64,000 nucleotides of DNA from Frigoribacterium sp. VKM Ac-2836 (GTDB lineage Bacteria; Actinomycetota; Actinomycetes; Actinomycetales; Microbacteriaceae), in the NCBI RefSeq assembly GCF_013248995.1, contig NZ_JABRPK010000006.1, positions 62,001 to 126,000 of the forward strand, read 5' to 3'. This document shows, piece after piece, positions 8,467 to 17,306 of the stretch (the stretch's first letter is position 1; each line of letters opens with the position of its first letter). Below the pieces are notes generated by a model that was not told the origin of the DNA, did no database searches, and saw only the letters and a list, made by a program, of their open reading frames with translations. The position numbers and the translations under genes were made by a program.

Positions 8467-9537
8467 GTGGACAGTGATCACCTGCACGCAGGCACGCGGG
8501 CGAGACACGATCGTGTCGACGCCGTCCTCGACGACTTCTTCGCGATGGCCAAGCGCCGCGCCGAATCGGTGGGCTGGCGTTACGTCGACCTCTGGTCGGT
8601 TCTCGAGCGGAACAGCGCCGGCGGAAAACGGTTCCGGCCCCGCATGGTCTTCACGGTCTACGACGCCCTCGGGGGTGCCGACGACGAGGCGGTCGCCCGT
8701 GTCGGCGCGGCCTTCGAGCTGCTGCACACCGCCTTGATCGTCCACGACGACGTGATCGACCGCGACTTCTCGAGACGCGGAATCCCCAACGTGTCGGGCA
8801 GTTACCGCGACACGGCGACGACGGCGGGCATCCCGACCCCCGCGGCCGAACACCGGGGCATGTCGGCCGCCGTCATCGCCGGCGACCTGGCCCTGACCGG
8901 TGCCAGCCGCATGCTGCTCGGCATCGGCTGCGCCCATCACGTCCGCACCCGCCTGCTCGATCTGCTCGACGAGGCGATCTTCGTCAGCGCGGGCGGCGAG
9001 ATGGTCGACGTCGAGTTCTCGTTGGCCGCCGAACTCCCGACGGTGGACGAGATCCTCGAGATGGAGCGTGCCAAGACGGCCGTCTACTCCTTCGAGGCGC
9101 CGCTGCAGGCGGGCGCCGTCCTGGCGGAGGCGAGCGAGGCCGTCGTCACGGCCGTCGGCGACTTCGGTCGCGAGGTCGGCGTCGCCTACCAGGTGGTCGA
9201 CGACCTGCTCGGGGTCTTCGGCACCGAAGAGGCCACCGGCAAGACCACGAGGGGCGACCTGCGCGAGGGCAAGCGCACGGTGCTCGTCGCCCACGCCGCG
9301 ACCACCGACGAGTGGTTCTCGATCCAGCCCTTCATCGGCAAGGCCGACCTCAGCGAGGCCGAGGCCGAACACGTCCGCGGACGTCTCGAGGCCAGCGGTG
9401 CCCGTGCCTTCGCCGAGGGACTCGTCGAAGAGCACGCCCGCCGGGCGCTGGACGTGCTCGACCGCGACGAGGTGCCCGAGGCCCTGCGAGAGGCGCTGAC
9501 GCCGGTCGTGCAGGACGTCCTCGAGAGGGTGCGATGA
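8467..9537 (+). CDS. crtE: Geranylgeranyl diphosphate synthase
   Basis: A 356-residue trans-polyprenyl synthase that makes the C20 precursor of the carotenoids. The first aspartate-rich motif is DDVIDRD (near residue 95). The second region, [12 protein letters not shown], has a DDLLG form often seen in actinobacterial Crt[10 protein letters not shown] near residue 55 binds the diphosphate. The GTG start at 8467 is set by the leaderless promoter. It heads the operon crtE-crtB-crtI-crtYe-crtYf-crtEb, in which every junction overlaps by 1 or 4 bp. Confidence 0.93.
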   Translation: MDSDHLHAGTRARHDRVDAVLDDFFAMAKRRAESVGWRYVDLWSVLERNSAGGKRFRPRMVFTVYDALGGADDEAVARVGAAFELLHTALIVHDDVIDRDFSRRGIPNVSGSYRDTATTAGIPTPAAEHRGMSAAVIAGDLALTGASRMLLGIGCAHHVRTRLLDLLDEAIFVSAGGEMVDVEFSLAAELPTVDEILEMERAKTAVYSFEAPLQAGAVLAEASEAVVTAVGDFGREVGVAYQVVDDLLGVFGTEEATGKTTRGDLREGKRTVLVAHAATTDEWFSIQPFIGKADLSEAEAEHVRGRLEASGARAFAEGLVEEHARRALDVLDRDEVPEALREALTPVVQDVLERVR

Positions 9538-10415
9538 CTGGTCTGTCGCTGTACGACTCCGTGGCGGACGCGACCGCGGGCGGCGTGATCCGCCACTATT
9601 CGACGTCGTTCGGCCTGGCCTCGCGCCTCCTCGGCGGTGGGGTGCGCCAGCACGTCGAGAACGTCTACGCGCTCGTGCGCGTCGCCGACGAGATCGTCGA
9701 CGGCCCCGCGACCGAGGCCGGTCTGGGTGCCGAGGCGGCGGGCCGGCTGCTCGACGGCTTCGAGGCCGAGACCGAGCGAGCCCTGGTCGAGGGGTTCAGC
9801 CCCAACCTCGTCGTGCACGCGTTCGCCCGCACGGCCCGCTCCACCGGTTTCGGCGCCGAGCTCACCGCCCCCTTCTTCGCCTCGATGCGGGCCGATCTGC
9901 GTGCCCGCGAGCACGACCAGGCCTCGTTCGACGCGTACGTGTACGGCTCGGCCGAGGTCGTCGGCCTGATGTGCCTGAAGGCGTTCCTGCAGGGGCACGC
10001 CTTCCCGCCGAGCACGGTCGCCGAGCTCGAAGAGGGTGCCCGGCGCCTGGGCGCGGCGTTCCAGAAGGTGAACTTCCTGAGAGACCTGGCAGCCGACTTC
10101 GAGCAGCTCGGCCGCAGCTACTTCCCCGGGGTCGACGTGACCACGTTCGACGAGCAGACCAAGACGAGACTGGTGCGAGACATCGACGACGACCTCCGCG
10201 TGAGCGGCGAGATCATCCCCGTGCTGCCGACGAGTTCCCGTCGGGCGGTGGCGCTGGCCCACGGCCTGTTCGCCGAGCTGAACCGACGTCTCGAGGCGAC
10301 CCCCGCCTCCTCGCTGGTCCGGGCGCGCGTGCGCGTACCGAACCCGGTCAAGTTGCGCATCGCGGCGGGTGCCGCCGCCGGTCGCGTCACGCGACTGCCC
10401 GAGGCCCGCGCATGA
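9534..10415 (+). CDS. crtB: Phytoene synthase
   Basis: A 293-residue squalene/phytoene synthase that joins two GGPP molecules head to head. The two aspartate-rich motifs are RVADEIVDG (near residue 49) and [19 protein letters not shown] (near residue 181). The length is family-typical. ATG 9534 overlaps the crtE stop (ATGA) and the stop overlaps the crtI ATG in the same way. Confidence 0.93.
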   Translation: MTGLSLYDSVADATAGGVIRHYSTSFGLASRLLGGGVRQHVENVYALVRVADEIVDGPATEAGLGAEAAGRLLDGFEAETERALVEGFSPNLVVHAFARTARSTGFGAELTAPFFASMRADLRAREHDQASFDAYVYGSAEVVGLMCLKAFLQGHAFPPSTVAELEEGARRLGAAFQKVNFLRDLAADFEQLGRSYFPGVDVTTFDEQTKTRLVRDIDDDLRVSGEIIPVLPTSSRRAVALAHGLFAELNRRLEATPASSLVRARVRVPNPVKLRIAAGAAAGRVTRLPEARA

Positions 10416-12145
10416 GCGGCGCATCGGCCGGTCGGGGTGCCACCGGTGCCGGCACGGGCGCGTCCGACACGTCGCACGGTCTGAGCGTCACCCGGCACGG
10501 CCGCCGCGTCGTCGTGATCGGTGGCGGCATCAGCGGCCTGGCATCGGCCGCACTGCTCGCCCGAGAGGGGCACGAGGTCACGCTCCTCGAGAAGAACGAC
10601 GAGGTGGGTGGCCGCGCCGGCTCCTGGAGCCACGAGGGTTTCCGCTTCGACCTCGGTCCGAGCTGGTACCTCATGCCCGAGGTCTTCGACCACTTCTTCC
10701 GGCTGATGGGCACGTCGGCGGCCGAGCGCCTCGACCTCGTCGAGCTCGACCCGGGTTACCGGGTGCTCTTCGAGCCGACGCCCGACGACCCCGCGGCCAG
10801 CGCGCCGATCGACGTGCCGCGCGGGCTCGAGCAGAACGTCGAACTCTTCGACCGGGTAGAGCCCGGCAGCGGCGAACGCATGCGCCGGTACCTGCGGTCG
10901 GCCCGCGACACCTACGAGATCGCCAAGCGGCGGTTCCTCTACACGAGCTTCGGCAGCCTCACGCCGCTGCTGAGGGGTGACGTGCTGGTGCGCCTGCCCA
11001 AGCTGGCGCGGCTCTTGCTGACGAGCCTCGACTCGTACGCGTCCCGCACGGTCACCGACCCGCGCCTCCGTCAGATCCTCGGGTATCCCGCCGTGTTCCT
11101 CGGTTCGTCCCCCTTCGACACCCCGAGCATGTACCACTTGATGAGCACGCTCGACCTCGACGACGGGGTCCTCTACCCGCAGGGCGGGCTGATCTCGGTG
11201 ATCGAGGCGATCCGCGACGTGGCCGTCGAGGCCGGGGTGACCATCGTGACGGGTGCCACCGTGACGCGCATCGTCACCCAGCCCCTCGGAGCCGAGGGAG
11301 CCGCCCTGCCTCGGGGGTCGAAGGCGACCGCCGAAGCGACCGGGGTCGACTGGGCGGATGCCGCGGGTGACGAGCACCGCGCCGACGCCGACCTCGTGGT
11401 GAGCGCCGCCGACCTGCACCACACCGAGACGCGACTGCTGCCCCGCGAGCTGCGGACGTACGACGAGACGTACTGGGCGAAGAAGAACCCCGGGCCGAGC
11501 GCCCTGCTGATGTACCTGGGCGTCGAAGGAGAGATCCCCGAGCTCGAGCACCACACCCTGCTCTTCGCCCGGGACTGGCACGAGAACTTCGAGCGGATCT
11601 TCGGTGCCGACAAGCGCATCCCCGACCCGCCGTCGCTCTACGTCTGCAAGCCGAGCACGGTCGACCCCTCGACGGCTCCGGCCGGTCACACGAACCTCTT
11701 CGTCCTGGTGCCGCTGCCCGCCGACCCGGCGCTCGGCTCCGGCGACCTCGACGGGGACGGCGATCCGATGATCGAGCGTCTCGCCGACGGTGTCATCGCC
11801 CAGATCGCCGAGTGGGCGAAGGTGCCCGACCTCGCCTCGCGGGTGGTGGTCCGACGCACCCGCGGCCCTCGTGACTTCGTCGACGACGTCAACGCCTGGA
11901 GCGGCAGCATGCTCGGCCCCGCGCACACGCTCGCCCAGAGCGCCCTGTTCCGCACGGGCAACGTCTCGACGCGCGTCGATTCGCTGTTCTACGCGGGCGG
12001 TTCGGTCCGCCCGGGCATCGGTCTGCCGATGTGCCTGATCAGCGCCGAAGTGCTGCTGAAGAACCTGCGAGGCGACACGAGCACCGAGCCGCTGCCCGAG
12101 CCGTCGACGACCGAACCGTCGCCCGCCGAGTCCGCCGCCGACTGA
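10412..12145 (+). CDS. crtI: Phytoene desaturase
   Basis: A 577-residue FAD-dependent CrtI desaturase that converts phytoene to lycopene. The dinucleotide-binding fold is [20 protein letters not shown], near residue 32. The family C-terminal signature is [17 protein letters not shown], near residue 528. A short Gly/Ser/Ala-rich N-terminal tail of about 30 residues precedes the flavin fold and is longer than usual. A Pro/Glu/Ser-rich tail ends the protein. It sits third in the C50-carotenoid operon. Confidence 0.93.
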   Translation: MSGASAGRGATGAGTGASDTSHGLSVTRHGRRVVVIGGGISGLASAALLAREGHEVTLLEKNDEVGGRAGSWSHEGFRFDLGPSWYLMPEVFDHFFRLMGTSAAERLDLVELDPGYRVLFEPTPDDPAASAPIDVPRGLEQNVELFDRVEPGSGERMRRYLRSARDTYEIAKRRFLYTSFGSLTPLLRGDVLVRLPKLARLLLTSLDSYASRTVTDPRLRQILGYPAVFLGSSPFDTPSMYHLMSTLDLDDGVLYPQGGLISVIEAIRDVAVEAGVTIVTGATVTRIVTQPLGAEGAALPRGSKATAEATGVDWADAAGDEHRADADLVVSAADLHHTETRLLPRELRTYDETYWAKKNPGPSALLMYLGVEGEIPELEHHTLLFARDWHENFERIFGADKRIPDPPSLYVCKPSTVDPSTAPAGHTNLFVLVPLPADPALGSGDLDGDGDPMIERLADGVIAQIAEWAKVPDLASRVVVRRTRGPRDFVDDVNAWSGSMLGPAHTLAQSALFRTGNVSTRVDSLFYAGGSVRPGIGLPMCLISAEVLLKNLRGDTSTEPLPEPSTTEPSPAESAAD

Positions 12146-12504
12146 TGGGCTTCGTCTACCTCGCGGCGTTGCTCGTGTCGCTCCTCGGCATGGTCGTCCT
12201 CGACCGGCGGTTCACTCTCTTCTTCTGGCGCGACGTGCCCCGGGCAGCGGTGACGCTGCTGGTCGGCGTCGGCTTCTTCTTGATCTGGGACATCGTCGGC
12301 ATCGACCTCGGCATCTTCTTCCGGGGCGAGACCTCGTTCATGACCGGAGTCCTCGTGGCGCCCGAGCTGCCGCTCGAAGAGGTCTTCTTCCTGACCCTGC
12401 TGTGCTACCTGACCATGAACCTGCTGGCCGGGACCCGCATCCTCGCGGCGACGGTGCTCGACCGTCGCGCCCCAGGGGTCCCGGCGGACGGTGCACGGTC
12501 GTGA
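12145..12504 (+). CDS. crtYe: C50 carotenoid cyclase, subunit e
   Basis: A 119-residue membrane protein with three hydrophobic helices and the lycopene-cyclase-domain phrases DIVGIDLGIFFRG and PELPLEEVFFLTLLCY. In Corynebacterium and relatives, CrtYe and CrtYf form a heterodimer that closes the ends of the C50 chain. ATG 12145 shares one base with the crtI stop (TGATG). The e versus f assignment rests on gene order and on the LEEVFF motif. Confidence 0.88.
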   Translation: MGFVYLAALLVSLLGMVVLDRRFTLFFWRDVPRAAVTLLVGVGFFLIWDIVGIDLGIFFRGETSFMTGVLVAPELPLEEVFFLTLLCYLTMNLLAGTRILAATVLDRRAPGVPADGARS

Positions 12505-12908
12505 CCTACTGGGCCGTCAACGCGGTCTTCCTGGCGATCGTCGCCGTGGTCGGCCTGCTGGCGCTGGTGACCGCAGCGGTGCGCGGGCGAGCCGTACGCG
12601 CCTCCTCGTCCCCGGCCCTGACGTCGCGGCGGCGTCGCGAGCGTCTGCTGGGGGCCGGTCTCGCGACCGGGGTGCTGCTCGTGATGACCGCGGTGTTCGA
12701 CAACGTCATGATCGGCATCGGACTGGTCGGGTACGACGCCACCCGGATCAGCGGCGTCTTCGTCGGCATCGCCCCGCTCGAGGACTTCGCCTACGCCGTC
12801 GCGGCGCTCGTGCTGCTGCCGTCGGTGTGGGTGCTGCTCGGCGGTCCGAAGACGCCCCGGGTGCCCGTGACTCGGGCGGCCGCGACAGCCGAGGAGGCGC
12901 GCTCGTGA
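12501..12908 (+). CDS. crtYf: C50 carotenoid cyclase, subunit f
   Basis: A 135-residue partner of CrtYe with hydrophobic segments near residues 5-25, 50-68 and 95-112 and the conserved stretch YDATRISGVFVGIAPLEDFAY. The cytoplasmic loop RAVRASSSPALTSRRRRER and the C-terminal AEEARS tail are both encoded over AGGAGGCGCG words (12597 and 12892). GTG 12501 overlaps the crtYe stop. Together with CrtEb it would give a decaprenoxanthin- or sarcinaxanthin-like bicyclic pigment. Confidence 0.87.
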   Translation: MTYWAVNAVFLAIVAVVGLLALVTAAVRGRAVRASSSPALTSRRRRERLLGAGLATGVLLVMTAVFDNVMIGIGLVGYDATRISGVFVGIAPLEDFAYAVAALVLLPSVWVLLGGPKTPRVPVTRAAATAEEARS

Positions 12909-13789
12909 CCACGGTCAAGGCCCTGTTCGTCTCGTCCCGGCCCCTGAGCTGGATCAACACGGCGTTCCCGTTCGCCGCGGCGTACGTGCTGACGTCGCTG
13001 CTCGGCGGCGGCGGTGGCGTGGACTGGACCGTCCTCGTCGTCGGCGCCCTGTACTTCCTCGTCCCGTACAACCTCGCGATGTACGGCATCAACGACGTCT
13101 TCGACTACGAGAGCGACCTGCACAACCCGCGCAAGGGCGGCGTCGAGGGGGCGCTGCTCGACCGGAGCCTGCACCGCACGACGTTGCGTGCCGCGGTGAT
13201 CACGAACCTGCCCTTCCTGGTGTTCCTCGTGATGGTCGGAGGCCCCGCCAGTTGGCTCGTCCTGGCCGTCAGCGTCTTCGCCGTCATCGCCTACTCGGCC
13301 CCCGGGCTGCGCTTCAAGGAGCGCCCGTTCGTCGACTCCGTCACCTCGAGCACCCACTTCGTCAGCCCGGCCGTCTACGGGCTCGTGTTGGCCGGGGCGG
13401 CGTTCACACCCGAACTGTGGGCGCTGCTCGGCGCGTTCTTCCTCTGGGGCGTCGCGAGTCACGCGTTCGGCGCCGTGCAGGACGTGCTGGCCGACCGCGA
13501 GGGCGGCATCTCGTCGATCGCGACCGGGATCGGTGCCCGCGCCACGGTGCGCCTCTCGGTGGTCGCGTACCTGCTGGCCGGCGTGCTGCTGACCTTCACC
13601 GAATGGCCGGGCCCCCTCGCGGCCCTCTTGACGTTGCCCTACGCGATCAGCTGCGCACCGTGGTGGAACGTGACCGACGACCGGGCAGAAGAGGTCAACC
13701 GCGGTTGGCGTCGCTTCCTGGCGCTCAACTTCGTCAGTGGGTTCGTCGTGACGATGCTGATGATCTGGTGGGTGTTCCTGCGGGGCTGA
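12905..13789 (+). CDS. crtEb: Lycopene elongase (UbiA-type prenyltransferase)
   Basis: A 294-residue UbiA-family membrane prenyltransferase. In C50 pathways CrtEb adds two dimethylallyl units to lycopene to give flavuxanthin-type C50 chains. The first Asp-rich motif is NDVFDYESD (near residue 62) and the second DVLADREGG (near residue 195). There are about eight or nine hydrophobic segments. GTG 12905 overlaps the crtYf stop. It is the last gene of the operon and is followed by a hairpin. Confidence 0.92.
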   Translation: MTTVKALFVSSRPLSWINTAFPFAAAYVLTSLLGGGGGVDWTVLVVGALYFLVPYNLAMYGINDVFDYESDLHNPRKGGVEGALLDRSLHRTTLRAAVITNLPFLVFLVMVGGPASWLVLAVSVFAVIAYSAPGLRFKERPFVDSVTSSTHFVSPAVYGLVLAGAAFTPELWALLGAFFLWGVASHAFGAVQDVLADREGGISSIATGIGARATVRLSVVAYLLAGVLLTFTEWPGPLAALLTLPYAISCAPWWNVTDDRAEEVNRGWRRFLALNFVSGFVVTMLMIWWVFLRG

Positions 13790-13800
13790 TGCCGCGCCTC

Positions 13801-13822
13801 CTGCGGTCGTCGCACGCCGCAG
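13801..13822 (+). terminator. Hairpin after the crt operon
   Basis: Stem CTGCGG / CCGCAG with a 10-nt loop, between crtEb and the convergent MarR gene. An AGGAGGCGCG word (minus strand) lies directly before it. No U-tract. Confidence 0.4.
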
Positions 13823-13840
13823 CCGGGTGCGGTACGAGGC

Positions 13841-14410
13841 TCAGAGCCCGTCGGCCCGGTCGGCCCGGTCCGTCGGGTCGGGTCGCCAGCCGAGGTTGAC
13901 CGCCACCGTGCGGAGGAACCGCACGGTGGTCGCGTGGGCACCCGGCTCGGCCCCCTGGACGGCCTCGTCACGGATGCCCTCGACGACGTCGACCAGCTTG
14001 TGGTGTGCGAGGCCTCCGCGCTCGGTGAGGGTGTAGCGGCCACCACCGACTCCGTCGGTCGCGAGGCTCACCCAGCCGCTCTCGACCAGTTCGGCCAGGT
14101 GGTCGGCGCTCGACTCGCCCGTGCTCGGGTCGAGGAAGGGCGCGACGGCACCGTCGAGGGCGGCGCGCGTCGCCGGGCCGCGGTCGAGCAGGGCGAGCAG
14201 CTGCCACTGGCGGCGGGTGACCCCGTGCTCGTCGAGCACCTCGTCGAAGCGCCGGTCGATCAACCCGTCGACGAGCGTCAGCCAGAAGCCGATCGGGCGT
14301 CCCCGGCCCACGGCCAGGTCGTCGTCGACGCTGCCGAGGTCGAAGGGTGCGGGTGTGTCGTCGGCCGGCGGGGTGACCTCGCCTCCGTCTGCGGAACGTC
14401 GTCGGTCCAT
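13841..14410 (-). CDS. MarR-family transcriptional regulator (CrtR-like candidate)
   Basis: A 189-residue protein with a winged helix-turn-helix region at about residues 60-130 (VTRRQWQLLALLDRGPATRA, then the wing GVGGGRYTLTERG). This layout fits MarR-type repressors. In Corynebacterium a MarR-type CrtR represses the crt operon; here the gene lies at the opposite, convergent end of the crt operon, so a role in pigment control is an inference from position. Start ATG 14410 is fixed by a TACGGT -10 box 7 nt upstream. Confidence 0.75.
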   Translation of the reverse strand: MDRRRSADGGEVTPPADDTPAPFDLGSVDDDLAVGRGRPIGFWLTLVDGLIDRRFDEVLDEHGVTRRQWQLLALLDRGPATRAALDGAVAPFLDPSTGESSADHLAELVESGWVSLATDGVGGGRYTLTERGGLAHHKLVDVVEGIRDEAVQGAEPGAHATTVRFLRTVAVNLGWRPDPTDRADRADGL

Positions 14411-14417
14411 GGACGGC

Positions 14418-14423
14418 ACCGTA
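14418..14423 (-). promoter_or_regulatory. Leaderless -10 box of the MarR gene
   Basis: TACGGT on the minus strand, 7 nt before ATG 14410. Confidence 0.5.
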
Positions 14424-14501
14424 CACCGCGCGGACCTCCGCCTCGAGAGGGATCTTCCGATGGATTCACCTGCCCGAAAGCCAACGGCAAGGCCGCGGCC
14501 T

Positions 14502-14507
14502 TACATT
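14502..14507 (+). promoter_or_regulatory. Leaderless -10 box of the membrane glycosyltransferase
   Basis: TACATT, 6 nt before GTG 14514. Confidence 0.55.
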
Positions 14508-14513
14508 CGAGCC

Positions 14514-15902
14514 GTGACCACCTCGAGCGCCGTCGCGCCTGCTCCACTCGCCACGCGGCTGCACCGCCGTCGAGCACGCGTGCAGGCGCATCCGCGTGGC
14601 CTGCTCTACGGCTTCGTCGCCGTCCACGCCGCCGTCTTCCTGGTGTTGACGCCACTGATGATCGGCGGCGGGGTCAGCGGCGACCTCCCCCTCTACCGCC
14701 TCTGGGCGACCGGGGCCCTGAGTGACGGCGTCTGGCCGGTCCTCGACTTCTCCTGGGTCTACCCGGCCGGGGCGATCGTGCCGATCGTGCTGCCGAACGT
14801 CTTCGGCGAGCAGCACTATCAGTTCGTCTGGCTGGCACTGTTGACCACCCTCGACGCCGTCGCGCTCTGGCTGCTGACCGACCGCGGTCGGTGGACGGTC
14901 GACAACGAGGCCGCCTGGTGGTGGCTGCTCGTGACGCTCCTGCTCGCCCCGGTGGCGTTCCTGCGGCTCGAAGGCTTCAGCGCGCCCTTGGTCGTCGCCG
15001 CCCTGATGCTGCTGTCGAGGCGTCCCCGTGTGGCCGGCCTGTTGCTGGCCGTGGCGACCTGGATCAAGGTCTGGCCGGCGGCCGTCGTCGCGGCCGTCGT
15101 CGTCGGTTCGAGACACCGCGTGGTCGTGGTGCGCGCCGGTGTGCTGGTCACCATGGTCGTCGTGTCGTGCGTCCTGCTCGGCCGTGGAACGGACGACATC
15201 ACGAGCTTCGTCACGATGCAGTCGGGGCGGGCCCTCCAGCTCGAGTCGACGCTCGCGACGCCGTGGCTCTGGATGGCGATGCTGCGCGTCCCCGGCGCCT
15301 CCGTCTACCAGAACGTCGCCCTCGCCACCCGCGAGGTGATGGGACCGGGCGACACCTGGATGATCAACGACAGCACCCAGGTCATGCTCGCCGTCCTGAT
15401 GCTGCTGGCCGGTGTCCTGGCCGTGGCCACCTTCGGCCTGCCCGTGTCGGGTGGGTTCCGGAGGCGCGGGCCGGCGGCGTCCGCCGGTCCCGTGACCGTC
15501 GTCGTGGCTCGTGACCGCGGCGGCGAGTTCGGCACGGTGCTGCTCGGCGCCCTGACCCTCACGCTCGCCTTCGTCGTGTTCAACAAGGTGGGCTCACCGC
15601 AGTACCTGCTCTGGATCGTGCCGATCGTCGCCGTCGGCTACTCCGCGCGCCCCGAGGCGTTCCGCACGCCGGCCGTGTTGACCGCCTGGGCCTCGGGGCT
15701 CACGACGCTCGTCTTCCCGATCCTCTACCGGCCTCTCATCGAGCTCAACCCGCTGGCGGTGCTGGTGCTCGGCGCCCGCAACAGCCTGCTCGTCGTCCTG
15801 TTCTGCTGGTGCACGGCGCGACTCGTGCGGCTGGCGGTCGTCATGGTGCGCAGCGAGGCGTTCGAGGTGCGGGTCCCCCTGGTGGCGACCAGCGCCTCCT
15901 GA
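14514..15902 (+). CDS. GT-C type membrane glycosyltransferase (DUF2029/GT87-like)
   Basis: A 462-residue polytopic membrane protein with about ten hydrophobic segments. Near the N-terminus the GDLPLYRLWATGALSDGVWPV loop carries acidic residues after the first helix, as in GT-C polyprenyl-phosphate-sugar-dependent transferases. FNKVGSPQYLLWIVP is typical of GT87-like proteins. In actinobacteria such enzymes add mannose or other sugars outside the membrane. A cytoplasmic loop near residue 315 (RRRGPAASAG) is encoded over a GGAGGCGC word. Start GTG 14514 is set by a leaderless promoter. The stop lies at the head of a 13-bp tandem repeat. Confidence 0.7.
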   Translation: MTTSSAVAPAPLATRLHRRRARVQAHPRGLLYGFVAVHAAVFLVLTPLMIGGGVSGDLPLYRLWATGALSDGVWPVLDFSWVYPAGAIVPIVLPNVFGEQHYQFVWLALLTTLDAVALWLLTDRGRWTVDNEAAWWWLLVTLLLAPVAFLRLEGFSAPLVVAALMLLSRRPRVAGLLLAVATWIKVWPAAVVAAVVVGSRHRVVVVRAGVLVTMVVVSCVLLGRGTDDITSFVTMQSGRALQLESTLATPWLWMAMLRVPGASVYQNVALATREVMGPGDTWMINDSTQVMLAVLMLLAGVLAVATFGLPVSGGFRRRGPAASAGPVTVVVARDRGGEFGTVLLGALTLTLAFVVFNKVGSPQYLLWIVPIVAVGYSARPEAFRTPAVLTAWASGLTTLVFPILYRPLIELNPLAVLVLGARNSLLVVLFCWCTARLVRLAVVMVRSEAFEVRVPLVATSAS

Positions 15903-15972
15903 CGGCTGTGCCTGACGGCTGTGCCTGACCGCTGTGCCTGACCGCTGTGCCTGACCGCTGTGCCTGACGGCT
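15900..15972. repeat. 13-bp tandem repeat carrying stops in all three frames
   Basis: Five units of GAC(G/C)GCTGTGCCT from 15901 to 15965, plus a partial sixth to 15972. Each unit boundary makes a TGA (15900, 15913, 15926, 15939, 15952, 15965). Because 13 is not a multiple of 3, the stops cover every plus-strand frame twice. The first TGA is the stop codon of the glycosyltransferase. Confidence 0.9.
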
Positions 15973-16089
15973 CGTCCCCGGGTGTCGGGCAGGCGGTGTC
16001 GTCCCCCGGTGGCTCGCCAATCTGGGCCGTGTGCTCCGTCTCGTGCCAGCGTGGAGGGCCTACCTGCCACCACGAGCCAAGGAGCACTC

Positions 16090-16500
16090 ATGAAAGGCAA
16101 GATCCTCTTCGTCGCAGGAGCGGCCGTCGGGTACGTCCTCGGAGCCCGCGCGGGCCGCGGCGCCTACGTCAAGATCAAGGACCAGGCCGAGAGCCTGTGG
16201 GAGAACCCGACCGTCCAGAAGGGCGTGCAGCAGGCCGAGGGCTTCGTGAAGGAGAACGCTCCGGTCGTCGCCAAGAAGGCCCAGGACGTCGCGAACGACG
16301 CCGCCCACGCGGTCGGTGCCAAGGCGAAGTCCGTCTCGGGCAAGGGCTCGGACGCCACCGACAAGGCCGCCGCCAAGGCGACCGAGGCGGCGCGCAAGGC
16401 CGCCGACAAGGTGAACGAGAAGGCCGACGACGTCACGAAGCAGACCTCGGGCACCAGCCCCGACGACGACAAGCTGCCGGGGGTGACGGTCGGTGAGTGA
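16090..16500 (+). CDS. YtxH-like membrane-anchored helical protein
   Basis: A 136-residue protein. It opens with MKGKILFVAGAAVGYVLGAR, the glycine-rich N-terminal membrane helix typical of YtxH-type proteins. The rest is a long Ala/Lys/Asp-rich amphipathic helix (about residues 35-125) resembling apolipophorin or LEA-type repeats. AAGGAG lies 6 nt before ATG. It heads a four-gene operon with a holin-like protein, a DUF3618 protein and a BrkB-like protein. A role in envelope stress or cell-envelope scaffolding is inferred. Confidence 0.75.
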   Translation: MKGKILFVAGAAVGYVLGARAGRGAYVKIKDQAESLWENPTVQKGVQQAEGFVKENAPVVAKKAQDVANDAAHAVGAKAKSVSGKGSDATDKAAAKATEAARKAADKVNEKADDVTKQTSGTSPDDDKLPGVTVGE

Positions 16501-16921
16501 CCTGAAAGCACCCGAACAGAGCACCAAGCGGTCACTCGGCTCGTTGATCGGCAGCCTGCCTGAGCTGATCTCGCGCCTGATCCGCGGCGAGATCGCGCTC
16601 GCCAAGACCGAGCTCGCGACCAAGGCCAAAGAAGCCGGGGTGGGTGTCGGGCTGTTGGTCGGTGCCGCGTTGTTCGGTTTCTTCCTGCTCGCCGTCCTCA
16701 TCACGGCCGGCGTCCTGGGTCTGTCGACCGTCGTCGCCCCGTGGCTCGCGGCGCTGATCGTGGCCGCCGTCCTGCTCGTGATCACCGCGGTGTTGGCGCT
16801 GCTCGGCGTCAAGGCCCTCAAGAAGGGCGTGCCGCCGACCCCCGAGAAGGCCGTCGCCAGCGTGAAGGCCGACGTCAGCGCGTTGAAAGGGCAGGGCAGC
16901 CATGACCCCGAGAAACACTGA
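16493..16921 (+). CDS. Holin-superfamily III membrane protein (DUF1469-like)
   Basis: A 142-residue protein with an N-terminal amphipathic segment (SLPELISRLIRGEIALAKTE), then two closely spaced hydrophobic helices at about 50-75 and 82-105. This matches the actinobacterial phage-holin-3-6 type (PF07332-like), which is chromosomal and of unknown function. The GTG start overlaps the previous gene by 8 bp, and its end overlaps the next start by 20 bp, so the operon is tight. Confidence 0.75.
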   Translation: MSDLKAPEQSTKRSLGSLIGSLPELISRLIRGEIALAKTELATKAKEAGVGVGLLVGAALFGFFLLAVLITAGVLGLSTVVAPWLAALIVAAVLLVITAVLALLGVKALKKGVPPTPEKAVASVKADVSALKGQGSHDPEKH

Positions 16922-17303
16922 CGCCGGCGGTGGGGACGCGCACGGCAAGGGCGACCGGCCCGACCCCCGTGCCGAGCTCGCCGAGGCCCGCGCGGCCGAG
17001 GAGCGCGCCGACGCCCACGGCAGCACGTCGCCCGACAAGGACGCCGAGAACGCCACCGGGCCCCGCCCCGGCGCGAGCATTCCCGAGATCGAGCTCGACC
17101 TCGCCCGCACCCGTGAAGAGTTCGCGGCCACGCTCGACGCCATCGAAGACAAGTTGAGCGTCCCCGCGCACGCCCGTCGACTGAAGGCGAGTGTCAAGCG
17201 GCGGCTCGACAGCGACCCGAAGCCCGTCGTGGCAGCTGCTGCCGCAGGCACCGTGGGCGTCGTGGCTCTCGTCGCCGGCATCGTCAAGACGATCAGGCGC
17301 TGA
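16902..17303 (+). CDS. DUF3618-family protein
   Basis: A 133-residue protein. A disordered, charged N-terminal half is followed by IPEIELDLARTREEFAATLD near residue 60, the DUF3618 signature, and by a single hydrophobic segment near the C-terminus (about residues 110-130) ending in KTIRR. This topology suggests a tail-anchored membrane protein. In actinobacteria DUF3618 genes usually sit next to holin-3-6 and YtxH-like genes, as here. Molecular role unknown. Confidence 0.8.
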   Translation: MTPRNTDAGGGDAHGKGDRPDPRAELAEARAAEERADAHGSTSPDKDAENATGPRPGASIPEIELDLARTREEFAATLDAIEDKLSVPAHARRLKASVKRRLDSDPKPVVAAAAAGTVGVVALVAGIVKTIRR

Positions 17304-17306
17304 CCG

